Positions 24,160-36,625 of a DNA stretch of 64,000 bases are shown piece after piece. The notes below the pieces were generated by a model. That model saw only the letters and a list, made by a program, of their open reading frames with translations. It was not told the DNA's origin and made no database searches. The stretch lies in the NCBI GenBank assembly GCA_003956705.1, contig QZCP01000134.1:44562-108561 (forward strand), given 5' to 3'. Each line of letters starts with the position of its first letter. Position 1 is the stretch's first letter. Both the position numbers and the translations under genes were made by a program. The stretch is from Brevipalpus yothersi. Taxonomy: Eukaryota > Arthropoda > Arachnida > Trombidiformes > Tenuipalpidae.

Positions 24160-25362
24160 ATGGTTAAAGTTGGTATCAATGGTTTTGGCCGAATTGGTCG
24201 TCTCGTGTTGAGAGCTTGTATTGAGAAGAGAGTCAGCGTTGTGGCTATCAATGATCCTTTCATCGATGTCAAGTATATGGTGTACATGTTTAAACATGAT
24301 TCAACTCATGGTAAATTCAAGGGTGAATGTCGTGAAGAGGGTGGCACCCTTGTGATTGGTGGACAGCGTATACAAGTGTACGGTGAACGAGATCCATCTC
24401 AAATTCCATGGGGTAAAGCAGGCGCTGACTATGTGGTCGAATCAACTGGTGTATTCACCACCATCGAAAAGTGTTTGCCTCACATTAAAGCTGGCGCAAA
24501 ACGCGTGATAATCACGGCTCCTTCTGCTGATGCACCCATGTTCGTAATGGGTGTGAATCATGAATCGTATGATAAAACGATGACAGTCATTTCAAATGCT
24601 TCTTGTACCACCAATTGTCTTGCTCCATTGGCTAAGGTGGTCAATGATAATTTTGGTATCGAAGAAGGATTGATGACAACTGTCCATGCTGTCACTGCCA
24701 CCCAAAAAACGGTCGATGGTCCCAGTGGTAAGGCGTGGCGTGATGGCCGTGGCGCTTTCCAGAACATTATACCGGCATCCACCGGTGCTGCTAAAGCTGT
24801 AGGCAAGGTCATACCTGACTTGAACGGCAAGCTAACCGGCATGGCTTTTCGTGTGCCGGTACCTGATGTTTCGGTAGTTGATCTTACCTGTCGACTGAAG
24901 AAAGATGCAACTTATGAGGAAATTTGTCAAGCGATCAAAGCTGCAGCAGATAGCGATCATTGGAAGGGAATCCTTTCTTATTGTGATGAACAGGTGAGCC
25001 TTTATTGTTTTTTAGTTTTAGTTTTTTTTATCTTCATCATTTCTTATACTAGTAGTGCATGTGAGAGACGATCACACACACACTCTCACTGAGATTACTT
25101 GTCTCTCCGAAGCATTCATGTAGGAAAAGAATGTTGTTTCATGGATCATGATTTTTCTCTTTTTCCTCTGTTTCCTTAACCTCACCAACAACAGGCCGTA
25201 TCATCCGATTTTGTCACCGATTCACACAGTTCCATTTTCGATGCTAAAGCTGGTATTCAGCTGAGCAAACGATTCGTGAAACTCATTTCATGGTATGACA
25301 ATGAGTATGGTTACAGTAATCGTGTCGCTGATCTTATCAATTACATCAGCGGCAGAGAATAA
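24160..25362 (+). CDS. Gapdh: Glyceraldehyde-3-phosphate dehydrogenase, 2 exons
   Basis: The exons 24160-24993 and 25195-25362 join in frame to a 333-aa protein, the standard GAPDH length. The enzyme oxidises glyceraldehyde-3-phosphate to 1,3-bisphosphoglycerate with NAD+ in cytosolic glycolysis. The N-terminal Rossmann motif GINGFGRIGRLVLRA, the catalytic cysteine in SNASCTTNCLAP, the histidine block TTVHAVTATQKTVDGPSGK, the phosphate-binding IIPASTGAAKAVGKVIP and the C-terminal KLISWYDNEYGYSNRV are all intact. The single intron (201 bp) sits after DEQ with donor GTGAGC and acceptor CAACAG. The final exon ends GRE and is followed by AATAAA at 25636. Codon use looks less AT-biased than in the neighbours, as expected for a highly expressed gene. 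It converges with the esterase gene downstream. Confidence 0.97.
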
Positions 25363-26119
25363 AAGTCCAAGATACTGGAGGAAAAAAAACATCAAAGAAT
25401 CATGATTGAAAAACTTGATCAATTTTTTCTCCCAAGTGTTGATATAAAAAAGATGAAAATCTATCGGATGTTTTCGACAAAAGTAAGGTTTGCCCATGCA
25501 TCTGATGAATAGTTTGAAAGAAAAAACCACAATGTGTATTCGCTCTAATATAGTTTTAGTTTGATTTTCTCTCTCTTATTCTTGGTCTGAATGTATTTTG
25601 AGCTCTTCTGATTTCAATTCAAATCGAGTGCAACGAATAAATCAATTTTGCTCGCATCGATCTACTTTCTTTTCCAGCATAATATCGACCAATTGATTAG
25701 CCAATACATCACCTTATACGTTCTCATCGACACTCAAGCCTCCCCAAGGTTGTTCTTATGTGTGTTGACATAACCATACACAAACGTCTAAAATGAAACT
25801 TCTAATCGTATCACGCAACATTTTGTGAGACAACATTATCAGCTTATGATATCAGAATTTTTGTTATCCATCAACAGGATCTCTCTCCAAACCGATTAGT
25901 CAAGCTTCACCATTTCTCATCTTATTTTTTCGACTCACCACGCAATGTAACATAAGATTGTTCGACATGTTCATCAGAAAAATTTCTCTCAGAATAGTTT
26001 AATTGATACTCAATTGGATTGAGATCACAAGATGGGAATTTTTGAAATTCTTCAAGCCAAAATTTGACCACGAAAGACGAACATTTCTCATGGCTCTCAT
26101 AATCCATACTAGTTTTCGA
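25363..26119. other. 3' UTR region between convergent GAPDH and esterase genes
   Basis: No coding exon is visible. It carries the GAPDH 3' UTR on the plus strand and the esterase 3' UTR on the minus strand. An ATTAAA on the minus strand at about 25998-26003 could be the esterase polyadenylation signal. Confidence 0.45.
25636..25641 (+). terminator. Polyadenylation signal of GAPDH
   Basis: AATAAA lies 274 bp past the GAPDH stop codon, between the two convergent genes. Confidence 0.5.
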
Positions 26120-28392
26120 TTATGATTCCTTCTTCTTGTCTGGATTGTATGATTTCAAGAATGATCTTCCCATACCATAATATCGACTCAAATCTTTACA
26201 ATTATTTTTGGGAAAACCTTTCGCCGGCTTAATAGCTTTTCCACTGATTATCATGTAGCCCTTTGATTTTCCAGCATTTGGCTTCCAACCAGTTTTGTCA
26301 AGATTAGGATCTCTGATCAAGTTGAAACAAAATTACAAGATTAGAAAACAAGATTACTGTAAGTTTGATCATACTCCACACCAGATTGAAAGAATCGCTA
26401 GTAAAACTCACCCAGTCTTGATGAATTTCAACCACATATCGATCACCTTTTCACTCATCTCTTTCTCTTCCGATGTATACTTATCCGACGCAATCAATGG
26501 TTTACCGAACACAAATGGAATATCATCAAAGTGTTGGGAGCCCACTAGCCATGGTGCGAACAAAGAATTGCTTGGTTTATGATCAAATAAGTAATAATAC
26601 GTTTTACAATTGTCAACTTTAGCACAACCAGTGACATAAAGTTGATCAGGACACACAAAAAGACCATCCCCGATCAACTGTTGTGATCGAGCTCTCACTT
26701 CTTCCGGATTGTTTTTATCTAAACCACGATAAAACATGGGCATAACCATTTGCATTTGACTTGATCCGGATCCATCAGATTTCTCTTTGATCATATTAAT
26801 CATATCATTGAGTGTCAATGGCTTAGGTTCACCCTTGAACATGGGTGCAGCATCACCCATCGATGAGGAATACATGATTCCACCTTCATTACTATTTGAA
26901 CCCATCAGAACTGCTTTGGCATTGAAGGGGCCACTTTTTATTTTATCAAATGGATTTGTTCCAAAAAATTCTTTATCTTCATTTGGCACACATCCCACAT
27001 CTTTTCGACCATTCAACAGAGTTTTCTGGAATTCTAACATTTCATCTGAAGTTTTTGACTGTAGACATTTGAACGTTTCCTCTGTTGGTACACGGAATTC
27101 GGTATTCTCTGCTTTGGGCGGAAGTGGACATCCAGTTATGTCGACAAATTTTTCAAATCTATACAGAGCAGAATTTTCTCCAAACAACATGAACATATTG
27201 AGCGCACTTCCACTTTGCATTATAGCTTGCTGGAAAACACCTTCACCAGCCACCGATAAGGTATGATAGCCAACTGACCAGCCACCAGAATCTTGACCCA
27301 TCAATGTTATCGATTCGGGATTTCCACCGAAAGATTCAGCATTTGTTTTCATCCATTTGATTCCCTGTTGAAGAGTAGATCAATTAGAATCCAGATTCAC
27401 TCATTCCGATAAAATATTTGCTCAACGAAAATATTGGGTAAGTCATTTGCCATTCTAATGATGGTTCATTTCGTGATCAAGTCATTAGTTTGTAACGTAT
27501 AAAATTTGAGCTTATTTTGATCACAATGGCCAAGGTTATTAGATTTAGAGAAATTTTTTTCTTATACTCATATCGTCATGAAATTGAATGACAAAAATTC
27601 AGAGGAATGTTTTTCACTATCGATTGAACTCACTCACCCAAGGAGGTGAATCCATATTAGTTTTTATCATTTTTAGTCAAAAAATATCTTCTCTAGAGAA
27701 AAATTGATTTATGATCCTCTTTAATTATAGCTTACCTCTAGTTGATCCCATAGACCCATATTTCCCGGAGCTGATGGCGTGCCACTAAAAAGAAATCCTA
27801 AGCATCCTAGACGGTACTGTGGTATTGCAAAAATTATTTCTCCTTTGGCCACCAATACCGATGGATCATAGGAAGGTATACCAGCACCTCCGTTTTTGAA
27901 CATACCTTGGTGCATGAAGACTACTATTGGATACTTTTTATCAGCAGCTACATCAATCGGAGAGTAGATGTCCATGAAGAGACAATCTTCGGCTGTTTCG
28001 AGTTCAGTCATTTCGGTCAAAATTTTGATTGGACCAGCAACAATTTCCTTTCCTTCCGTTTCTTTTGCAATATCGAAACCAAGTTCTGATAAGTTGAATT
28101 TAAACTGTAAACAGTATGGTTTCTTCTTGGTAGCATCTAATGGCTCTGTCCATGGCTCAATTGGTTCCGGTTTTTTGAATCGCAATTCGCCAATCGGTGG
28201 CTTGGCAAATGGAACACCCAAAAATTTACATATTTTCTTGTCAAGCACATCGATAGCAGTACCCACGATGGGGCCACTTTTTGTGGTTATTTTACAGTCT
28301 TGAGCTTTACATGGCCATGTTACTAGACACAGAATCGAGAATAGGAACACTGAAATCGAATAAAAATTGGATGATTCTTTTCTCAGATACAT
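26120..28392 (-). CDS. Carboxylesterase/cholinesterase-family secreted protein with substituted nucleophile, 3 exons
   Basis: The exons 28392-27736, 27364-26412 and 26312-26120 join in frame to 600 aa, a normal length for a type-B carboxylesterase. The N terminus has a signal peptide (hydrophobic run SISVFLFSILCLVTWPCKAQ). Family landmarks are KFLGVPFAKPPIGELRFKKP, AEDCLFMDIYSP, the WDQLEGIKWMKTNAESFGGNP block that leads to the nucleophile elbow, NSNEGGIMY (acid region) and GSQHFDDIPFVFGKPL (histidine region). The elbow, normally GESAGG, reads GQDSGG here, so Asp occupies the serine position and the nearest Ser is shifted by one. The oxyanion-hole HGGG segment is also altered, to HQGM. Glu and His appear retained. 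I infer a catalytically weak or inactive alpha/beta-hydrolase relative, as seen among neuroligin-like and other non-enzymatic cholinesterase-fold proteins. The C-terminal exon is rich in Lys and ends KKKES. Confidence 0.9.
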
Positions 28393-30527
28393 GATTTCAG
28401 AAGTAGTTGCAACGATTCAATATTTCAACCATATATCATAACAATCTCAATTGCCCACTTTCTGGACGAAGCTCATGCCGAGTCAATCAAATTTTGCCAA
28501 TCTCATGATCTACTGAACAAAATTGAGAGGAAATTTCAGCTGATCCAGCTTTAAAGTAAGACTTTAATCAGCTGTCAATGCAAATAAGCTTGGAAATGAT
28601 AATAGATGAGAAGAGAGAGAAAGAGGCTTTTTTATTTAATCATCAAACACATCAACTGTAATCTCTTTTAGGATGATGATTGCTCAGATGCTTCTGGATG
28701 CGTGTATGCCGTGCTTTGATACAATTGAAATCAATCATCAGTACGACAAATGACAAATACTGATGATCGATATTCTTCAGAGCAGGAAACGTTAAACTTA
28801 ATCTCAGATGAACTTTCAACCTTGTTCTTGCTTTTCGTTTGAATAATGATTCTTGGAATTGTCTCAATTAGCCTTAAGGGATGAGCATCCATAGGTGGAG
28901 ATTGAAACACATAAGGGTTCATTTGTAATTAAAAAGGAGTGAGAAAACAGTTAATTTTTCGCCCAAATTGGATGTATTTTTTAATGATACTCATAGATGT
29001 TTTGCTCCATGAAATATGAACTTCTCGATAACGAGCTCCACAAACTTGTACCTTCAAATGTTCCTTATAAGAATAATTAAAGCTATTTTCCCAAGCCTCA
29101 TTTGAAATTTATTTCTCTGAGAGGCTGGAACTCTCATGAAAAAGTATCAATATGATAATTTATAATCTGTATAGCTTGTAACTTAATACTTGTCCCATTG
29201 CATAGTTGAGATGGATAACTATTCTTGTCTAGATGTAAATTCATTCTTAAAGAATGGCATAAATGATTTATCCTAGTCTTTTACATATTAATTATTGGTT
29301 GAATTCATTTAAGAAAACGGAATAATCACTATGAGAACCTTCGAATTAAATCTTCTTTTCATTAGCTCTTTTTTTCTAGCTGTGAGTGGATACCAAGCTA
29401 TAGAGAGAGAAAGAGAGTCATCAAAAGTGCCTCAGATTGTAGGACAATTCTATTTTGGCCTACTTTTAGAGATTCCAAGTGGGAATGCATCAAAGTTGGT
29501 TGAATAACCCGAATAATCCTCTTGTAGAGATTTCTACCTCTTGCGAAATATTGGATTCTCTTCGCTGTCAATTTTTTTCCCATCATCTAACCGATCTTTT
29601 TTCTATTGCAAAAGTATTGTGAAATATTCCCAAAGAATATAATCAATCGAGATGAGAGGCAATAGGATGATATCCATTGACAGAAAATTTATTCAAAAAA
29701 TGTTTCAGGGGAACAAAGTTTAGTTTACCTGGAAACCTTGCTCTAGTTTAGATGCCTATGAAACAATTTTATCATTGCAAAACAATCGGAGTATTCTTTC
29801 TGGGCCATCAAAATTGAGCAAATGTGATAAAAGGTTTCGATCGTACGATAGGTGTTATCTGGAAACAATTATGTTTTTTATGTTTCATTTCATTTATTCC
29901 GACATTTTTCCCTCTCTTCACTGCATTTCAAAATCTTCAAAATTCATAGGCAGAATATTTTATGCAAACGAGTATGAGAGAGAAAAAACGAAAAATAACT
30001 GACCAAAAGCAAAAAGAAGAGGCCATCATTTCTGTAGCAACCAGATAGCAATATCTTGCTGAATCATAAGTGCCTGTATGTGTTTGATAGAAAATCGAAA
30101 AATCTGATCGAAAATTCAGAGAAAAGAATGTAATTCAACATTCCGAAGCTTGCAATTTAATTCCAAATCTCCAGCGTTTCTCTCTTTCTTTCTTTCATTC
30201 CATGCGAAAATATTTTTATTCTCAGAAAAATATTTTCCCAATTTTCTATGAGCCTTCTTGTATTCCTTATTCTCACTTAGAATGCCACTATAACAGTACA
30301 TATCCAGCGCATTCTCAGCGTCAAGTTCAACATGCTCAAGTTCATGAGCCACACAGACACACTTCAGCAACGTTGGCCAAAGGAACAAGAAGAATAATAA
30401 GAATCTAATGAAACTCATCCAACTGATATGCTCTGTAGGTGTATATACATCAGTATATTTTTTTGTGTCCATGGTGTGGGTGAAGAAAAAATTAAATAAT
30501 ATTAAGAGCTAACTTTTTTCTAATCGG
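28393..30527. other. Intergenic region between esterase and chloride channel
   Basis: Divergent upstream regions of the minus-strand esterase and the plus-strand channel. No convincing exon was found. The open frames here are short and without splice context. Confidence 0.4.
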
Positions 30528-33500
30528 GTGATGGTACCAATCGCCATATTTAAATTGAATTCTTTTTTCAATCTTTATTTTATATTTGTTTGTTTGCCAT
30601 TTAAGTTTGTGCTAAATTATTCCTCCTCACCACCAGAATCATATGAGAAAAGTTCTTACTCAGATTTTGATAAAGTGTCCTCATCGATTCGTGACGGTCC
30701 ATCAGCTTCACAACGGAGAGAAAGTCAACTTTTGGATATGAAACACTTTTTACCTGATAATTATGATAGCTTACAGCCACCAAGAGAAAATGGTGAGTAA
30801 AGGAAAGAAATTTTCTTTAATCAAGACTTCATCATCAATCGAATTACTCAAGAATAGTTCAAATGTTGAAAATAATGATTCAGTGCCACTGGAATTGGAT
30901 CTACTTGCATTGTGCAATCGAGGAAGTTTCACGTTTCAAAATGTCTGATGATAAAAACTCTGTGATACAGTTTTTCTGTCTAATTCTTGTTCTTTAAGCT
31001 CCTTCGAGAACTGATCAGATTCTCGAGAGAGTTTTCGCAAACAATTTCGTGGAATACTTTTTTTCACTATCCATCAATTTCCACAGGAAAGCCAACTGTT
31101 GTTCGATTTCATGTCTGGGTGTTGAGCTTAGATTCCATAGATGAAGGTTCCATGGTGAGTGATTTTTTTTCCATCCATAATGATGGGAAAAATATGTTAG
31201 TCTCATGTGATTATGTGATGTGATTCTTACAATAATTAGATTGAAAAAGCTTTCTTGCCAATAAAAAAAGAATTCCTCATGTTAATACACAGCATGTAAC
31301 CTCTCTCTCTCTTTTTCCAGTCCTATGTTGCCGATGTGTTTATGTCTCAAACCTGGAAAGATCATCGACTAGAACTACGTGAACTAACCAACACATCAGA
31401 AGAATATCGACTATTGCCACTTAAATGGCTAGATCACATCTGGAGACCGGATAGTTACTTCAAAAATGCTAAACAAGTTCGTTTCCAAACTATGACAGTA
31501 CCAAATCATTATATATGGTTGTATCCTGACAAGAGAATTCTTTACATGGTCAAGTAAGTTTTATTCTAGAAATTTTTTCCACTTATCAAGCTTGTTCGAT
31601 CTTTTTCTAGTGAATATTTTCTCGTCTCACTCTATTCGATACTATACTTCGATCACATACAAAAACATGCACGGAATACTGAACACAAATGCAATCTTGC
31701 TTGTATCTCTTAGGGCAAAAAGGTGAATCAACAAGTATATTTGAGTAGATAAAATTGATCCAATAGACAATTTTATCACATTTTCTCTTGAGATATAAAT
31801 TTTCATTCTTTCTTGGAAGCTGAAAGAAAACTTGACTGCAGAGGTGTTGAGCAATTTCATTCATAAGTTGATCCAATTTACATATTTTATTTTGATTCAA
31901 GAAAAGTGAACAAAATAGAGAGGCTCAACTAGTCACTTGAATTTAATATATGTGTCCATGTACACCCTAAGGTTGTCCACAACAGCTTGTGAAATCTTGA
32001 AAATCAAATCAAACCCTATAATCCATGAAAATTCTAGGAAATATTCGTTGGAATATTTCATGATTTGCTATATATATATATTTGCATTCCATTCATGGTT
32101 ATCAGGAAGTCAAGCTTATCAGTGAATCGTGATGTATTCATGATTCACGTGTATTTCTCGGAATCAAATCAGTATAAATGACGTGAGATATGTATATTTT
32201 ACTTTTCCATCTCTTCCTCTCTCTCTCTCTCTCTCTTTCTTTCTCTCTCTTTCTCACAGTAGGATGTTCATTCTGATGAATATCTGACATCATGCAGATG
32301 AGAGAGAGAGAGATGATGTGATGAGCAAAGAGAGAAAGTAAAAATTTGATAACAACTGTCAGTGGTCATTGGCTCGCTTGCATGGCCCTTTCACATATTG
32401 CCTTTGATTTGTTAGTCAAGAATATGGGGAATGGAGAGAATGGATTAATATTAATAGAGTTGACAGGGAGAATAATATCTGATTCATGAAAAATAAAGCA
32501 AGATGTTCATGATCAAAATACATAATGCTTCCGATGATGATGATCAGTCAGACGATTCGAAAAGAAGTGAGAATGGGAACGAGAATAAGGATAAGCAAAA
32601 AATTTGCACCCAACAAAACTCATATGTGTGATCATCATTCAACCAGTAAAAATGTTATTGATTATTCCTCTGTATGAATAGTGAATATATAGTCTGTGGG
32701 CCCAACACACAATAAAGAATAATCATGAGAATGACTTTTTCTCTTCACAACTTGCAAAATCGAATGAAAACTGACAGAATCGGCTGATTGAGACAGTGAT
32801 TTGGAAAAGTGAATCTTACAATCGAACGATTTCATTCATCTTCCTCCATCCTTGATGCCCATTTGACATTCCATTTGACCTCTTCCACTCTATTATCCTT
32901 CAATGTCTGGAGTCTATCTTGGTTGATATTTTCTTCCTCTCTCTCTTTCTCTCTCTTTCCAAACTTATCTTTACGCTCCACAATTTTCGAGGAAATTCAT
33001 CTCCAAATCTTTTTCGACCGGAAGTTTTCCAGTGTATCGAAATATTTACGGCCAACAATTGAGTATACCCAATGGGTATGCTGTATACTCATTCTTTGTC
33101 AATATGATGGGGAAATAAATACATTCACTCATGTATTCATTTATGTAAGAATTAACGTCTCGAATACAAGTGTCGAGATCAATTTTATCCGTTTTGAGCC
33201 GAAAAAAAGGATAGAAAAGAACACATGAAAGAAGATGGGAAAATGGTGAGCATGATGATGATAATGGTAAGTGTAAAAGAAAATCGAGAGAGAAAGTTTC
33301 CCAAAAGTGATAAGTGTGTACAAGTATTAGTTTGAAAGTTTCGATAGATGTGTATGTGTGTGCACATATATATGTTGTATCAAATGAGTAAACGGATCTG
33401 TTATTGAGGAAATATGTCCCATGAGATAAAAGAGATAGACCTGTTGGAGCATCATATTGCTTTACTTTCTTTCTCTTTCTTTCTTTCTCAGCATCTTTTA

Positions 33501-33708
33501 TCGACCTGATTCCAGATTGATCACAAGTGGTTTGTCTGAGAAAGAAGCAGAGAGAAAGAAAGAAAGTTAGAATCATCATCAACACAGAGAAAATAATTCG
33601 AAAGGGTCAAGAATCGTGCTTAGGATTGTACCTTGATGAATGGAAGAGAAAGACAAAGAGAGAGAATTCTGATGCAAGGTATATCAGTATAGACAATTGG
33701 CTCTTTTA

Positions 33709-33766
<58 letters not shown>

Positions 33767-36363
33767 ACTTTCATTGGTTACTCAAGCTAGCTGATCCTAT
33801 TGAATTGGATCTACATGAGCGATAATATGGCATTCATGAACACTCACAATAATGTCAAAAGTAGTTTATTATCACCCCAGTTGGCCTATTACACTTTGGA
33901 TTACCTATTGGGTAATAAGTTTGATTGTTCAAATTACTCTCTTATGACCGGTGATAATGTCAATATTTGGCTGACAAATTCAGATGTAAATCTTTTTGCT
34001 TATGCGAATGCCTTTAAGCTGCCTCATGTAATATTCAGACAGGAAAAGAGTCTCTTGATATTTGTCACTTTTTGGAGCATGCTGAGAGTGAATAATAGGA
34101 AGAGGAAGAGGAGAAAGAGAAATAGAATAAAACCAATGTAGAACTAACAAGATGTAAGCTCCATGATATCCAATTCTGGTGTCTTTAAGCGTGAAAATCA
34201 TTTAACGTTCAAGGTAGTTCATCATTGTTTGGAATAAAATTTCCTGGGGAATATTGTCATCGATCATGGGTTGTTGGTGTATTCTTGTACGTGGAAGAGA
34301 AGAAAATTGTATCTTAACTCACAGGATATTAGAAATTCAATAAATGTGATATTAACTGAGCTTCAGAATAGAGAAAGAGAGAGAGAGAGAGAGAAAGTTA
34401 TTGATTTCAGTGAATGATGAGATAGGTCATCAAAGAAAATGGAGTACAATTATCGTATAAAAATAAGGCTATATTTAGTGAGCTTATGTTCGAAGTCAAA
34501 GCTGATGGATGTGAAAATTGAAAAGAAACAAGTTCTGGGAGAAATAAATTCTCCTGGTTAATATAAGTTTAATATTTCAAGGTTTCAGCTTATTTTCTCA
34601 AGCCTATTAGTTCTAATGCTCGACAAATTTTTTCCTGAAATTGGGTTGATGGCTCTCATTCAAATTCAAACTTCTCATTTTTCTTCTCAAGAAATTGCAT
34701 GTGGAATCTCATATTATAGTCTCTAGAGTAGAGTTCTGTAATAGGTTGTGAGTTATCATTCATGAAATGCACATATGTGTGTTTGTTGAAAATAAATAAA
34801 ATTTAGCATTACTCAGGAATAACACTCAATGAATCCTGCCATGATTTGAATCCATCAAATGTTTGACCTGAAAAGTTTATGAATCTCGGGAGAAAGGTTC
34901 TGCTTAGTGAGTGAAGCCTATGAATGTCTCTTTGTTTTCCATTGTATATCAAGACAAGACTATGAAATTTTCAGAAATAAGCTGAATGATTGTAATTCAA
35001 AGTAAAAAGACTGACTGACTTACTTCAGTGTATTTCCAATTGCAATACTAAATTCCTTGTCGATCAAAATACCCCAGTGAAGAGAATTGATTCAATTTTG
35101 CGCTTAAATCAATTTTTTCGATGTTTTTGGTGAACCTTGAGTGGCAGAGGGATGTTATTCTCCCTTTGAACTAGAATTTAGGGTTCATTTGAGTGGATCA
35201 AGACGATTCCTCCATGTTTATCTCATTTGTTGATTCTCTCTTTCTCAAATATTCTTTTTGAGCTTTTCAATACACGCGAATGGAGTCCGTTTACAGGGAG
35301 GAAAAAAAATACTCGTTGCTTCACTGATACGAAAAAAAGGGAGCATATTCAGAGAAGTTTGATTAATTATGAACATCTTTTGGGGATATGTTTGATGAGT
35401 GGAAGACCAATAGTTCCTGCTATACGATCGATTATTTTTTCTTTCCTTACCATTCTTCATGGTTACTGAATTAGATTTGGAGCCTTCTAATTGCATTTTC
35501 TCGTCAGTTAAATCGAACAACTTTCTCTCTTTCTCTCTCTCTTTTCCCTTTCGCTGGAGAATGCAGTCTGGATGCTAGATGGTCATCATGACATTTCCAA
35601 ACGTGGATAGAAAATTTTCCACTTGTATTTCTTTTCCTTCTTTTTTTGCGTTGATTGACGCATGAAAAAAATTTGCGTGAAGTATTCCATGCTCTGTGGG
35701 CTGGGCTCAAAGGGAAGAAGAGAAAAAAGAAGAAAAATAGGTAGAAAACAAAACAAACGAATAGCGAAATGGATAGAAAAACAAATGGAGAGAATGATTG
35801 ATCAAACAGAATATTAGTGTTGAGGAAAGAGGAAAAGGGATTGAGGAACAGGAAGCAGAATGAGAAGAAGAGAAAAAGAGGGAATAAAATATATTATGAA
35901 TGATTTTCGACAGCTAAAAATGCTGAAGCCTTGAAATAAAATTCATGAAAAAAAATTCATAGCACCATCCATGGTGGATGGTGGGAAAAGAGAAAATTGA
36001 CTTTCAACAAATTTCAAAATGGTTATAACTTTGACTATACACTTCATTTCGATGTATCACCATAAAGCTATTTCTTTTATGGTTCCTACAGATTGGAGCA
36101 TATTCGTGAACAAAATGTGAAGAATGCATGATTTGAAGCTCAAAATTCTCTGGAAAATGAGGCTCAAAAATGGAGAGAGAAAGGAAAAACACATACCCGA
36201 GAATGATTTGACCCATACTTATCGATCGTCATGATTTTCTTTTGTCATTTTTGGAGAGCTGTCAAATTTCCCGGAGGTATTTGATGAAAGTTCTTTCATC
36301 TATTCATGAAATCATCAGCAAGTCTAATGAATTGATGAGCTAAAAGAACATTGAATGCGTCAT

Positions 36364-36438
<75 letters not shown>

Positions 36439-36593
36439 TGTGCAAAAATTTTCATCTCAACCTCACACTTGTCACTTCTTTAACCATCCAGTGGTTTAAT
36501 ATTGCATTAGGGCTTCTGACTATTTATTTATTCCATGATCCATCCAATCAGCACTTTGAATAGTTCTACTACTACCTTCTGAATAATGCTACT

Positions 36594-36625
<32 letters not shown>

